NCBI GenBank assembly: GCA_944472155.2
Contig: OX235279.1
Coordinates: 174,075,868-174,139,867, forward strand
Length of the DNA: 64,000 nucleotides
Origin: Trichobilharzia szidati
Lineage: Eukaryota; Platyhelminthes; Trematoda; Strigeidida; Schistosomatidae
Direction: 5' to 3'
Below, in pieces: positions 43,330 through 55,640 of the stretch. The number at the start of each line of letters is the position of its first letter. Position 1 is the stretch's first letter. The notes below the pieces were generated by a model, which saw only the letters and a program-made list of their open reading frames with translations, made no database searches and was not told where the DNA came from. The translations under genes were made by a program, and so were the position numbers.

Positions 43330-43825
43330 TGATTCTGGAGTTCTAACTGCTTCCTATATGTGTGGTATACAGCACAGCGGCACGACCAGCCAATTCCATT
43401 GGTGAGTACCTGTCCTTATGCCCAACTTAATGAACTCCAACCGGTTTAAAACTGCTCATTACGTCTGCAAGTACTCCATCGTGTAGTAAGTAAGCAGTGA
43501 ATATTGCATTAATTAGTACAAAATACCTCACCTTCTTTGTACATTTAAAGGTGAGCACTTTTACAATGTGACAGTAGCATCATTAAGCAAAACTACTGGA
43601 ATGCAAAGTCATTTTTGTGTGTACACAAACCTTCTTCAATGTAAATTTGGCCAAATACCAGAAATTCTTCAAAATATGAGGAAGAATTATAATTGGATTT
43701 TTTTAAAGTGCTCATCAAAAGATTAAATTCTGTGTTAACAATCTAAAATTCCATAACCTTGTTGCATATTTCGTAGAGCTTTCATGTCGTGTAATATCAA
43801 AATCACTCACCCTGAATGAAGGAGA
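43330..43825. other. Non-coding spacer
   Basis: Matches 3111-3640. Confidence 0.5.
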
Positions 43826-43829
43826 GCGA

Positions 43830-44095
43830 AAAAGAGGTCATTGTCTTCTGGTGAAGTGATCAAGGGATAAGTTTTCGTTGAAGGGGTTGTTAGAATTCAC
43901 TGGGTCATTAGATTTTCCAGTTACTGTCTGTCTGGGTGGTAATGAGCTAACCTTATAACGTAAGGATATTGGGTTTTACGCCTGGTGGAGTAGTACGCTT
44001 TCACTTCTGAAATCTCCTAGACTAGAATCATGCAGATTTTGAGAACTTCTTGGTTTTCAACGGTTCTCTGACTGATGTCAGTTCACGATGAAAAC
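43830..44095 (+). repeat. SINE-like repeat, unit 3
   Basis: Same as 22876-23150. Confidence 0.45.
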
Positions 44096-44114
44096 TATCA
44101 CTAATTATAATTAC

Positions 44115-44315
44115 AAAAGAATGGATACTGAACAAAGAGTAGTCTTTTCGATAACTTCATCATCAGGCTCTACAGTTATATACACATTATAGTGAATGAA
44201 TGCATGAATTAGTGTTATGAACAACATTAAGGTTGCTGTTTAAATAACATCGAATCAATAATATCAATGGATTACAGTTCAAGAGCATCAACATAAAATA
44301 AGCTGAATGTCAGAA
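44115..44315 (+). repeat. Gag-less leader/flank repeat, unit 3
   Basis: Same junction at gaacaacatt as in unit 2 (23160-23370). The minus strand at 44130-44170 reads CTGATGATGAAGTTATCGAA, then AAGA...TCTT and GTTC, a hammerhead-like order. Confidence 0.5.
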
Positions 44316-44639
44316 AAATTAGGAAGGATAACAATATTACGAACTCATGAATTTCTAGTCTCTACTGAAGGCCAGCTAGGGCAGTAAGTTGTATTGGCTA
44401 GCTGGACTTGCTTCTTTTGAACACAGAGCACTGGCTGTTTCCAGAGAGTTGCGATAGACTCTGCTGTTTGGAACATGCGGTGCTTCGATGATTTTGGCAA
44501 TTTATTAGGCACCGGGTAGATTATAGAGAGGGATTCTTCAGTGCTGGCTGGCTTTGTGGCCGGTTTGCATCAGATGGTCCAATATCGAACTGTTAATGGC
44601 TTTAACTACATCTTCACTTAGCCATAGTGGGAGATATTC

Positions 44640-45290
44640 TCGAGCAAGCACGAAAAATCAGGTTCCTAGAGCAACGGCCAATATAACTTGCACCACACCG
44701 AGCGCAGTTGAATTGGTAGATACAATTTGAAGTGGCTAGCTCGTCTAGGTACTTCATCTTTCAGTCGAGGGAGCACAATCGGTCGTGTAGAGAATAATAC
44801 GTGTAGTTCGCCAGAATTAATAGTTCTGTGAACTGATTTTCTGAATTTCTTCGTAATTATTTCACTTGTTACAACGCTCCTGAACTGCAGTCATATATAA
44901 AAAGGCTTCTTGTTTACAGATAGTGAGTAGTCCTTTTCCGCTTTCTTTGTCATGTGTTTCTTGATAAATTTGTCGGATAGCTATTTTCGATCAAAGTATC
45001 ATATACAATGCTCAATTCATCTTCAATTACTTCTTCTGAGCATATAGCTGTGACTCTGTGGTTGAGGGTCCTCACTAAATTTCTTTTGTACTTGAGAGGA
45101 ACGAAGCTGTGAAAATGTGTATCTTGTCCTGTCCAAGTACGACTGGACAGGAAACACTGACTGAAGTGACTTAAAATCTAACCTTGCTGTAGGCTTGAAT
45201 AACAGTCCTGCTTCAGTGAGTTTTCGAGCCAGGAAACTGAACGTCTCTTGTCAAAAATGTGTCAAAACAGAGTCTTGTCCCACTATTCGT
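44640..45290 (-). pseudogene. PLE-C, unit 3 copy
   Basis: Same segment as 3905-4560. A one-base change in the NGYPEKF region shifts the frame, so no long open frame remains. Confidence 0.55.
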
Positions 45291-45369
45291 GTTTTATATT
45301 GTACTAGCTAGGTATTGAGGAAAAGATTTCATTTTCAGATGGAGGGGTAAGGGTGACGGAAGCCTACAC

Positions 45370-46060
45370 ATAAACTAATGAGGAATTTTTTTGTTTTTCA
45401 GCACAAGCAAAATATTGGGCGCATCATCTTAGAAAGACTGTAGGATGTCTGGAGGTATGGAGGATTTCTCCAAATACAAATTGAAAGTTCGAGTCACAGG
45501 TGGACTCGGTTCGCAAAATTACGCATCACTGTTAAACAGAAAATGCAACTGAAGTCAGCTGTTTACCGAAAATGCATCGACTTTGAAAACACCTTCAACA
45601 CTTCGTAGTTAAATACTGTAAATGTTCATAAGCCTCATTCAATAACTATATAATGATGTCCACTGTCAAGTAATTCACAACCTGAGTGTTATGAAGAGTT
45701 TGAAGTACAGATCGGAGTAACAGAATGTTGCTTGCTGACTATCACCAATAATTTTGCTACTTATGGTATCGCCCAACAGAAATACAGGAGATGGATTGGA
45801 CACTCGGTGAGGTGAGGAGGCCGCTGGGTGACATCGCGCGTCAGGCCATCACTCGAGTGGAAACCGAAAGGGAAGCGGCGAGTGGGACGTCGGTGCAAGG
45901 GTGACATGGAGGAGATCGTGTGAAGAAGAGTTGAAACAGTATGGATTAACATGGATGTAGGTGAAAAGTACATCAGAAGACAGAAGCAAGTGAAGACGTG
46001 CAGTTGAAGCCATGTGTTCCACTAGGAACCCAAGGGAACAATAATAAATAATAATAATAA
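45370..46060 (+). pseudogene. LINE-B, internally deleted copy, unit 3
   Basis: Same internal junction (ttatggtatcgcccaacag) as unit 2, so the deletion is shared by descent or by conversion between these units. Confidence 0.6.
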
Positions 46061-46073
46061 TGACTTGTATTTC

Positions 46074-46098
46074 CCTTTAATTAATTAATTAATTATAT
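46074..46098 (+). repeat. (TTAA)n microsatellite
   Basis: Short allele of the 6173 run. Confidence 0.85.
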
Positions 46099-46149
46099 TG
46101 ATCCGAAATGCTCGACATCCCTGTCAACATTATCACCATCTTTCTATCC

Positions 46150-46395
46150 AAGTCAGTAGTTTACTGAGACTAAATTAGGTGTCAGTACATCGTCAAACAT
46201 TCTCAGAAGGTGTAACTTCGATTCCCGGCTGATGGTTCCATAAATCTCAAGTAGTTCAGTAGCCGACAGTAACCCTCGAAATTCGGAAGGAAGTTTAGGC
46301 ATGAGGCTAGAAGCCGCGGTATCCAGTGAAAAATACACCACAGCCACTGAACCTTTACAACTTTAGCTTGAATCCCTGGGAGTGTTCCCATCGGA
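46150..46395 (-). repeat. SINE-like repeat, unit 3
   Basis: As at 6255-6500. Confidence 0.45.
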
Positions 46396-46779
46396 AATTA
46401 AGAAATGGAAATAAATCAACATCACAGTAAGCTGATGCCTTTCTTTTTCTTAATTGGATTAGACAAAAAACAAAGTGTTTGGTACATGATACGATTCAGT
46501 CAGTTATCACACTCATGTTACATTCATATTACGCGTCTACATAAAATCTGGTTATTTTTTGTTTTTTAGAAATCAAATAAGAATTTCAGAAAATGGAACA
46601 GAAGGAATGAAAACAAAATTGAATGATGAAAGATTTTACACCACATAATTTTCCTTTCTTTGTGTATCTAAAGCCAACTTGAACTAAGTTAGGCTAATTA
46701 CCAGTTTGTCTCCTCAAACTACTTCGCACTGTAGCGGCATTCACAAGAATAAAACAATAAACTAATTGAATATTGAATA
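46396..46779. other. Non-coding stretch next to the exon-like block
   Basis: Matches 6501-6870. Confidence 0.4.
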
Positions 46780-46977
46780 TCAAAAATATTGTTGTGAACC
46801 AGTAATATATTCACTTGACGCGCTTCCATCATACAATGCTGTCATTGATAGAGATGAACAAATAATTTCGGTAAATATTTGCATTGCACCTAGAACATAA
46901 TCTTGCTGGTCGACTTCAATGGAATGACCGCCTTGAAGAGTTTCAGCTGTAATACTCAAGAACTGTAACAGTAACAA
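46780..46977 (-). pseudogene. Exon-like fragment, unit 3 copy
   Basis: Same length and frame as 25822-26019. Two visible residue differences (TAQ to TAE, ISS to ICS). The ttactgttacag acceptor context is unchanged. Confidence 0.35.
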
Positions 46978-47193
46978 GTGAAGTAGGAAAAATAGAATTC
47001 AACTAATTTGCAATTAAAATTAATTGCAAATCATCCACCTGAGCTACAAATCTTCTCTATTATTTCAATTCAACTAATTGCTGACAAAGTTATTTCTGGG
47101 TTTAGATTGTCTGATGGGAAATGTTTTTAGTGAACCAGAAATCGGTGGGTGAATTTCCTTCTGTTTCTTATCTATTTTATTTGTCTATAAATT

Positions 47194-47222
47194 CATACTA
47201 CTTATTACTAGTAAGTAGTATG
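47194..47222. repeat. Hairpin, 11-bp arms
   Basis: Identical to 7175-7203. Confidence 0.7.
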
Positions 47223-47755
47223 TTTTATATTTCATATGCCAGTTTCTGTAGCAATTGGGTTGGTTCTCCTACGTGGGGTCACCAGCCTCTGCCCAACCAT
47301 CCTTCTTTTTCCATGAGAGCCATTAGTCCATTTGATAAATTTGAATAAGGCAATAAAACAACAGTCAAGAATAGGATAAAGTGGATATGTGCTGTTGTAA
47401 CTCTATGTTCCACTCAAAGCCCATGCGGACAATAATGATAACAATAACCGACTACAAATTATTGCTCCGGATTTCTCGACAGAAATCTGCAGTATTATGA
47501 TATCATTTCTTTTATTTATCTCTTTGTAAACTGTGTACAACCTATAACAGTTTCAATATCAATGTTACTAAATATTCACATACTTGAAATAGTTAATTCG
47601 AAGGTGGAGAACATTATTCTGTTCTACTTATCTGAATACCCGAGAAGTTGAAAGGAAGTAACTACAGGTGTCTGGAATTTTTTTCCTTCACGTTTCCCAG
47701 TGGAATATAGGGCTTCAAGCTAGTGGCTAAATGTTCCTGTAGCAGTGCTTATTCT
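47223..47755. other. Non-coding spacer
   Basis: Matches 7204-7740. Confidence 0.5.
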
Positions 47756-47759
47756 TACA

Positions 47760-48000
47760 GGATGGGATTGCTAGCCTCATGCCCAACCTCTCCTCTTCAC
47801 CAGCATTATTTCTGGCTTAGGGAGGTAAATGAATGCATTGATGATGCAATGATCGAACCCCGGACCATGTGCATGGTCAGTGAGTGTGCTGACCATTGCA
47901 CCACCGATGCACTGTCCGGAAGTTGGTTCTTCCTAACTCCTTCCAACTCTTCTGTTTCTTGCGAACTGTTACTTCCTATCACATTCCCCTTCGTTTCTAT
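47760..48000 (-). mobile_element. tRNA-like SINE, second family, unit 3
   Basis: Boxes as at 7741-7990, with several private changes in the A-box half (gcattgatgatgcaatgat on the plus strand). Confidence 0.55.
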
Positions 48001-48945
48001 GCTTCTTGTGAATACAACTCATTCATTATCCCATTACATTTATCCCTCCCACATTTATTCGACTTCTTTTATGCGCTGATCAATAACATTAACAACTGTA
48101 ACCACTCATCCCTTCTGCTACTACTCTTTATTGTGACGAAGAGGTTGTATACATATTAGGCCGATTCTACAGCCAAAGAAAGTGAATCTGCCAAAAACGG
48201 TGTTTCCTGCACTGAACTGCTTGTTTTGCTTCGTATTAATGCCTGGTTGCTGTTTATTCATACATATGGAAAAGTCACAAGAATATTCGAGCAACAGAGA
48301 TAGAAATCATACATTAATTAGATAGGCGAAATAAGCAATAAAATATGTATCACAGTGTCACAGTGTAACAGTTCTCGGTTTTGATGAAGTGTCTGGGAGA
48401 ATTGAATACCGAATTTTATCAAGTAAATTTCTCAATGAGACAATCTAAGGTTGACAAGTTCCCCTTCCGTTCCGCCTCCTCTAACCACATTAATACTCAT
48501 TTACGCGTATGTCACCAAGTACATATGTGCATTGGACAAAGAGAAAAAAATGTTTTATGACCGCATAATCAGGCATATTCCAAGGGAATTGTGCAATTTT
48601 GAAAGGTGCAAAAGTTTTTAGTAGTAGAGTCACTCGGCGCTAGCCTGATAGATAACTGCCACGAAATCGAGGTTTGAAAATCCTTTAAGATAATTAACTT
48701 ATTTGCAGTCTGCTGAGTATCATCAAAACTATAGCGGTTTAGCAGTTAACACTAATTTTAGTCTAGTTAGTTCCGTTTATTTTAATGCTGCTTAATTTAT
48801 ATTTTGTCTTCTTCCATACTGTTGACTTGAAAATTACTCACCAAACCGACTTATTATTATTATTTAAAACACTTGGAATCATCAAAACTTATGACACTCC
48901 AGTTACATTTTGTACTTCTAGTTAACGTCCAGCTTCAGTTCCTCA
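48001..48945. other. Non-coding spacer, truncated
   Basis: Matches the first part of 7991-9290, then stops at about 48945 (cagttcctcact), where LINE-B related DNA begins. Confidence 0.55.
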
Positions 48946-48969
48946 CTCGGAAACTTCGATGTAAATAAT

Positions 48970-49155
48970 TAATAGTTCTTCTTATTGTTTTCCTTAATTC
49001 CTAGAGGAATATAAGGCTTCAGCCGCGTCTTCACCTGGCTCTAATTCTGCGCACACGTTTTAATCTCCTCTTCACATGACCTCCTGCAAGTCACCCTCAC
49101 ACTGACGGCCAACTCGCCGCCCCACCTTCGGGTTCCACTCGACCGATGGCTTGTC
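48970..49155 (-). pseudogene. LINE-B 3' end in inverted orientation
   Basis: The minus strand reads gtggaacccgaaggtggggc, gtgtgagggtgacttg, gaagaggagattaaaa, and cctctaggaattaagg, a diverged reverse complement of 50235-50430. With the plus-strand LINE-B that follows it forms an imperfect inverted repeat. Confidence 0.65.
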
Positions 49156-49199
49156 CGCATACCTTTATTATTTATCACGTATTGATCAAATCGCCACAT

Positions 49200-50445
49200 T
49201 ACGGATCATCATTGAACAAAGCTTGGAATGGTAGTCACCTCTCTATCTCAACTTCATCAAATTTGAAAAGGCATTTGACAGTGTCGATCGAGAGGTGATT
49301 TGGAAACTACTTCGCTACCACCAAGGGGTGCCACCAAAAGTTATACATCTCATCCAACAGCTGTAGGACAACGCTGCATGCCAAGTAATCCACAACGGGA
49401 AACTTACGGAATCCTTCGAAGTGAAGACAGGAGTAAGACAAGCTGGCTGCCTACTATCACCAATGATTTTCCTGATTGCAGTAGATTGGATAATGCGACA
49501 AACAGTGACGGGCAATGAGCAAACAGGCATAAAATGGACTCATACAGAAAACGTGGAGGATCTGGACTTCGCCGATGATACATGTCTGATTTCCCACAAA
49601 CTGGAAGATATGCAGGCGAAAAGCAACAAGTTGGCAGAAGAAGCATCAAAGATAAGAAGGACTTCAGGTGAACATAGAGAAAACAGAGGTGGTGAAGATT
49701 CCTCGCCAACTGCAACACCACCAACAGCAACAACAACAACTGACAACAATCAGCATAAATGGGAGGAACCTGAAAGAAACAACCTCCTTCACCCACCTAC
49801 CTGAGAAGCATCGTTTCAACAACAAGCGGGCGAAACTGATGAGGGTATCAAAGCAAGAATCGGAAAAGCAAGACAAGCCTTCACTACTCTCAAGTCTGTG
49901 TGGAGGTCAACAGCACCGTTCAGCATCAAAAATAAGATCCGGATTTTCAACTCCAATGTGAAGTCAGTCAGTGCTACTTAGCATACGGATCAGAGACTTG
50001 CACTGTGAGTCATAAAGAGCCTCTCAAACAAACTACAGACCTTCATTAACACTTGTCTTCACTCAATACTGAAGATGAGATGGCCGTCCGGATATGATCA
50101 GCAACAGGGAGGGATCTCTGGGAGAGAACCAACACAGCAGGACTCGATTGTGAAACAAATAGGCAGGGAGAAATGGAGATGGATTGGATTGGCCATACTC
50201 TGAGAAAACAAACCATCAAGTGACATCACTAGACAAGCCATTGCTCGAGTGGAACCCGAAGGGGGAGCGGCGAGTTGGTCGTCAGTGTGAGGGTGACTTG
50301 GAGGAGGTCATGTGAAGAGGAGATTAAAATGTGTCGGCAGATTTCGAGCCAGGTGAAGACTCTAGCAGAGAACCGAACGCATTTGAGACGCGCGGCTGAA
50401 GCCTTGTATTCCTCTAGGAATTAAGGGAAACAATAATAATATAAT
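49200..50445 (+). pseudogene. LINE-B, unit 3 replacement copy, motif C intact
   Basis: Most informative LINE-B copy: FEKAFDSVDREVIWKLLRYH, VPPKVIHLIQQL, ACQVIHNGKLTESFEVKTGV, RQAGCLLSPMIFLIAVDWIM, and EDLDFADDTCLISHKLED with FADD preserved. A frameshift after AEEASKI moves VNIEKTEVVKI and the glutamine tract (CAA/CAG-rich, 49700-49750) into another frame; a C-terminal region follows to the aataataataataa tail. The copy differs clearly from the one at the corresponding place in units 1 and 2, so it arrived independently or by exchange with another locus. Confidence 0.75.
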
Positions 50446-50449
50446 AATA

Positions 50450-50585
50450 ATTTTAGACTGTAAATCCCTCCTAGATGCTTGTCAAGCTTTACATGACAGC
50501 GCATCAATTGGCTTCCTAAGTTCGTTCCCAAATACTTGGATTTTGATAGTTAAAGTGTACGTCTTCTATGACTATGTATATAAAT
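50450..50585 (-). pseudogene. Fragment of the unidentified coding-like repeat
   Basis: Diverged match to the N-terminal third of the frame at 29574-29921 (minus sense: IQVFGNE, DALSC). Its divergence is far higher than between other parts of units 2 and 3, so it came with the LINE-B replacement. Confidence 0.4.
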
Positions 50586-50940
50586 ATATCGCATACATAA
50601 AAAGTAGTTAAATCTTACAGAACGACTTACAAACAGAAAGTGTACTGAGGCGAATGCCATAAACACTTTAGGTAACATCTGTTATGGAGTAAAAATAAAT
50701 CAACAAGAAAAAGTGAGATACAGTCGGGAGAAATGAACTAGTAATGATTACATCATAGGATAATTGCATTGTGATAAAAGCTTACAGTGATACAAATATC
50801 ACACACTTACTGATGACCCCTCAAAGACAATCGTTTTTCCCGCATACTCCTTTCACGCTGGTCACATAACTTTCCAACTTGGCAGCAGTGTTTGTAAAAA
50901 GACCAAAGTTATCGAATAAATACCTTTCTAGACATTAAGT

Positions 50941-51310
50941 CATGTCATCGTAATGTCATCTGTGAAGGTAAGTAAGCATCTCACCAACCAAGCGAAAGCT
51001 CTGAGTGGTACATTTGAAGACAAAAGTAATGAAATGAAACAAATAAAAGCATCGGTGGTGAATAAATATCCCATAGAATTCATTAGGAGCATCCGAAAAG
51101 CTCACAGTAGGGGGAAAACAGTAGTGAAACTATTGATTCTAACATAAATAAGAGATAATTTAAGGAATCAACAGTTTTACAGTTTAAGTAGGGGCATCTG
51201 AAACCCTACTGAATAATCTTAGGACAGCAGGAATTAAGGTGGCATTTAGACTGACAAACTCATTCAGTGACAACCTCCGTGGGCTAAAAGACCCATTAAA
51301 GTTTTCAAAT
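50941..51310 (+). pseudogene. PLE-F, unit 3 copy
   Basis: Identical layout to 31500-31870; the 64-codon frame is the same protein as in unit 2. Confidence 0.65.
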
Positions 51311-52019
51311 GAATGGATACTGAACGAAGAATACTCTTTTCGATAACCTGCTCTTCATCATCCCCTACAGTTATATATACATTATAGTGAATGAATGAAT
51401 TGGTGTTATGAACAACAATAACAACAACAATTCAACAAATTTGGTGGAGGGTTTGCTCAAGGTGAACCCACTGCGTATAGAGAAACTAATGGAACAGCAG
51501 CTAAGAATGATGGAAATGCTTGCTGGTCTACAGATATCACGTCCTGTCGATTCATCTACAGCCAACGACAGCATTGGTAGTAGCATGTCAGAATTCGTTT
51601 ATGATCCAGATGCGAACGTCACTTTCGATACCTGGTTTCGCAGATATGAAGACCTATTTCGAGTAGACTTTGCGGATAAAGATGATGTGTGAAAAGTACG
51701 GCTTCTACTTCATCAATTGGGAGCAGATGAGCTAGATAAATACTGCAACTTATTTCTGCCACAGAAGCCCAGTGAAGGATCATTCGATGAAACTGTCCAT
51801 ACCCTTCGTCATCGGTTTAGTGATCAGAGACCTTTATTCAACATTCGATATCAATGCATGAAACTAGTTCTGAACGAAAATGATGATATCCATACTCAGT
51901 TGGGTATGGTCAATAGCACGTGTGAACGTTTTGAATTGAAATCGCTCTCAGAAGACCAGTTCAAGGTATTGATTTTCATTTGTGGTTTGCAGTCCCCCAA
52001 ATTTGCTGACATATGCTAA
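51311..52019 (+). pseudogene. Gypsy-type gag, unit 3, one stop
   Basis: The leader carries a shorter (GAAT)n than in units 1 and 2. The frame opens at 51408, carries the same TGA after DKDDV (51690-51692) as unit 2, then is open again at 51717-52019 to KFADIC. Confidence 0.7.
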
Positions 52020-52190
52020 CGGTCGCGCTATGTTGTGAATTGGCAGAAGTTAGAATTCATGGGCTGGCCATTAGACCGGGTTGGGTCCCAGGGTCCTAAT
52101 GGTATGCGAGCTCGCCTTGTAAACAGAAGACTCTGGGATCGAACCCCAGTGGGTGCGTACAGCTAAAGAAATCCTGTAACGGAACAACAT
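52020..52190 (+). mobile_element. tRNA-like SINE interrupting gag, unit 3
   Basis: B-box-like gggatcgaaccccagtgggt is well preserved, better than in units 1 and 2. Confidence 0.65.
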
Positions 52191-52237
52191 TCAAGCTATT
52201 TAAATAACATCGAATCAATAATGATAATAATATCAAT

Positions 52238-52440
52238 ATTTCCTGAAATAATTTGAGCGGCGATTCAGATTGATTCATTATAAATTATTTAAATTAATCC
52301 CAGCCTGTTGAGAAAATAAAAACAATATTTTTCTGAACGTTTCGCTGTGTAAGCCACGGCTTCTTCAGCAGATAAATCTTGTTTTGATTTTCTTAACACG
52401 CTGGGATTAATTTAAGTAATTTATAATGAATAATATCAAT
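52238..52440. mobile_element. Short foldback insertion with 12-bp target duplication, unit 3 only
   Basis: The target aataatatcaat occurs at 52226-52237 and again at 52429-52440. Units 1 and 2 lack the DNA between. The inner part is an inverted repeat: attcattataaattatttaa with ttaatcccagc on the left, gctgggattaa with taatttataatgaat on the right. Between the arms the minus strand reads ctgctgaagaagccgtggct, then tacacagcgaaacgtt, similar in layout to a hammerhead core (CUGANGA ... GAAAC) with a short stem. About 35 bases on the left lie outside the inverted repeat. Probably a small non-autonomous element. Confidence 0.7.
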
Positions 52441-53635
52441 AGTTTACACTTTGATAGCATCAACATAAATAAGGCGGAATGTCAGAGATTTACTGATTGA
52501 TTCGGAATATTTTACCACAAGCCGTGGTGGCACTTGCAGCTTCACAAAATATTTTTGTATTTTCAATGGAATTTCACTTGAATCGATGTAATTCGCAAAC
52601 AAAGAATCCGAATCTATGTATAATGCTTCCATTCAAATAGGTGGCCAGAATTCCAACAGTTTGAAGTGATTCAGCTCTCTCTGAAGTGAATTAATCCTGC
52701 TATACTTCTGCTGATGCCTTCATCTTAATGTCTCATGACAAGGTTTTCTAGTGTTTAGGTCATTTGATTAATGTCTTACAAGCACAACTTGTGGTGATCA
52801 GTAGTGGTGGCTTCCAACTACTCATATCTACTCATCAGTAGTATATATACATCATCATGCAAAAATCTGTGGTTATATGAAAAGTGAGATAAAGTAAAAC
52901 AAAATAATCTTCATCAGATTTCTCTACGCATTGAAAATGTATAGCTGTAAGAAAACAAAACAATAACGTCAATAGAGCACTGTTGACTCAAACTGGTAGC
53001 AGAGAAACGCATTTCTTCACTGCACATCATATTTAGTGTTTTAGTGTTTTAGAATGAAATCTCAACACAAACACTGTGCTTGAGACAGATATAAACGGAT
53101 TTGTTTGTATAAATGTCATAAAAGCTGACTGCATAACTAACTGACCAACTGACGGCTTTACTCCTGCATTCAAGATAATCATCATTTATTATGTGTAACC
53201 GCCCAAAATGTCACATTTCATGTGAGACTAATTCTAAGTACAATGAATTTATCACTGTGTAGCGTCTTTTCTAATAACGTATATTACAGTAGGCTGATGA
53301 CAGTTAGTTTACAATAACAATCAGTCATTGTATCATACAAGCCGACAAAACGTCATCTGTATTAAGTCGTTTAGTAGTACGGTACAAAATGATTTTGAAG
53401 TATATTTTTTTAACTGTTGTCTTGAATCACTCACTACATGGTATCATTCAGAGAAGTAATGCAAGCCAAAGAAACACTGGGCGTCTGATTCGTTCTTTGT
53501 CTGGGATCTCTCTCTCTTCCGAAGTACTCATTCAGGGTTCCAGAGGTGATGAAATAATCCAGGACGGATAGCAATCAATTCCAAATTCTGCCAATTGACG
53601 TTACAGATAGCAGCAACCTGGCAAGCGCCAACTAG
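52441..53635. other. Non-coding spacer, unoccupied CR1 site
   Basis: Matches 13740-14880. The undisturbed target of the unit-2 CR1 insertion lies at about 53433. Confidence 0.5.
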
Positions 53636-53866
53636 TCACCACTTGTAAGTGGACTTCGTAAACTCCATCTTGTAGTCATTTACTAAGTGAGCATATTCGC
53701 TTGCAGTTACAGACTTTTCTGGTATTAAGAAGTGTAAGATTTCAACTACAATCAGAGCCATGGACCAGAATATAAGACTGTAAGTATCCAAATCAAAGAT
53801 TTTGCACATTTCGTGGAATAATTTGACCGTCCAGTCATACGGAATCATTATAAAATTATTTAACAA
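53636..53866 (-). other. Unidentified 76-codon frame, unit 3 copy
   Basis: Same start, stop and length as 14883-15113. Differences are few and do not introduce stops; the hydrophobic segment now reads LIFWSMALIVVEILHFL. Confidence 0.3.
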
Positions 53867-54265
53867 GTAGTCTTATCTATAATGGAGTTATATTCTACCA
53901 CCACAGTGCCCAAGTTTTATACTTATATCAATACTCTTAGCGTGTTTGAAAAACAAGAAGGAGAATTTTCCGAATGTTTCGCTATGCAAACCGTAGAGAA
54001 TTCAACAAAATTACTCAGATTTTATTAAATATCCCAATAGTGCATAATTGAAAGTGAACTCGTTGGGCGAAATCCGAGTAATTTCACTGAAGAACAGGCG
54101 ACTTGCACAGTTAAACATTCCGAAAAATCTTGTTTTCATTTTTTGATCATGCTCATAATATACTTAAACAGATTTACAATAGAATATAAGATTCGTGTGC
54201 CACCTCCATTGCACGTAAATTCACAAATGCAGTGGGAATTGCTATGAGCATGGTAATTCCATATT
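53867..54265. repeat. Inverted PLE terminal-repeat scrap and spacer
   Basis: As at 15114-15500. Confidence 0.45.
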
Positions 54266-54269
54266 AGTT

Positions 54270-54510
54270 TGTTTATTAGACGTATCACACAGTGAAGGAA
54301 CAGTATTATTTACTGGATAACAATGTTTCGAACAAAATTTATTGTGGTTCATAATCATTTCATCAATTGTAATCACACGACTTCGAAACTTGAGTTTTTT
54401 AGTTTTCTTTGTCTTCTGCTATTCGTCGTCGTTTGGGTAGTAGAAGTTTCAAGATATCTGTGTGGACAAGTGTTGAATCATTCCTATTACACATATTCTC
54501 TCTCAGTTTA
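54270..54510 (-). repeat. PLE-B terminal repeat with hairpin, unit 3
   Basis: Hairpin at 54324-54355, GAAC/GTTC pairing as in unit 1. Confidence 0.55.
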
Positions 54511-54575
54511 TTCGATAAACAAAGCTTCTGTTATCAGTCTCTCCCTCCACCTTGTGACATTAGATTTTGAAACTG

Positions 54576-54835
54576 TCATCTTATCCCATCCAGCCTATTG
54601 TATGGTTGTGTGTAATTGCATGCAGTGAGTGGAATAGCTGCACTATTCTCTAGATTTCTTATCTTATTTGAGTCAACCAATCTAGATTTTGCTAGGTTTT
54701 TATGTTCGGCTAGTCTGACTTCCCCTGTTCTACTAGTTTGATCTATGTATTTGACCTGACAATCATTCCAGCAAGGTATTACGTAAACTAAATTGTTTTG
54801 TTTCAAAGGCTCCACAGGATTGATCCTCTAACCGA
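54576..54835 (-). pseudogene. PLE-B GIY-YIG endonuclease fragment, unit 3
   Basis: 79-codon frame: NLVYVIPCWNDCQVKYIDQT, SRTGEVRLAEHKNLAKSRLV. Closest of the three copies to a continuous endonuclease start. Confidence 0.7.
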
Positions 54836-54884
54836 CAAAGCTTGTTTCTAATTGAGTTTGTGGGGAGTTTGAATGCCAGCCACA

Positions 54885-55640
54885 TTAATTCCTGCCACCA
54901 TTGTTAAGAATTCTGCGTAAGGTGGTTTCCGAGGTTCCTTCCTTGTATGGAATTACTACTGATGATTTAGATTCCTTACTGTTAATGTTGTCTTGCGCAT
55001 ATTTGACATGCATGTCGTCATTAATATTATTATTGTCACTATCGATACTATCATTATTTATTTGATTTTTACGTTTCTTTACATATTTCCTGACTAATTT
55101 ATCCGGGTAATTATTAAGTTTCAAGGCTTCTTTTATGTGTATCAGTTCCTGTTTTAGATTTTCTTTGGTACTACTTAATTTTTGTGCTCTGTCACTTAAA
55201 CATTTCACCAATCCTAATTTCACTGACATAGGATGGGATGATCGAAAGTCTAAATATCTGTTTGAGTGTATGGGTTTCCTGTAAATACTAGTGTTTAACT
55301 TCTCATCTTCTTTCCTTTATACCGTGCAATCTAACATTAGAAGCTGCCGTTCCTGACTTTCCAATTCATAAGTGAATTGAATTGCCTCTACCTTGGAGTT
55401 GATGTGTTCAAAGAATCTATCGAAATCTTGTGTTCTAAGTACAGTGAATGACGCATCTATATACCTCCAACATACTTTTGGGGTGGGACTGAACGTTTCA
55501 ATCGCTATGTTTTCCCAACTATCCATGAATATATCTGCTACAACCGGGGATATTGGTGATCCCATGGCAACTACCTCAGTTTGTTTGCATATTTTCCCTT
55601 GGAATTTAAATACTGACGGTGAAGTCAGTCCTTTCTGCTA
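54885..55640 (-). pseudogene. PLE-B reverse transcriptase C-terminal part, unit 3
   Basis: Frames 55317-55565 and 54885-55229, split by the same stop region as unit 2. The catalytic box reads WRYIDASF, so the second Asp is Ala. The end retains YKEGTSETTLRRILNN. Confidence 0.8.
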
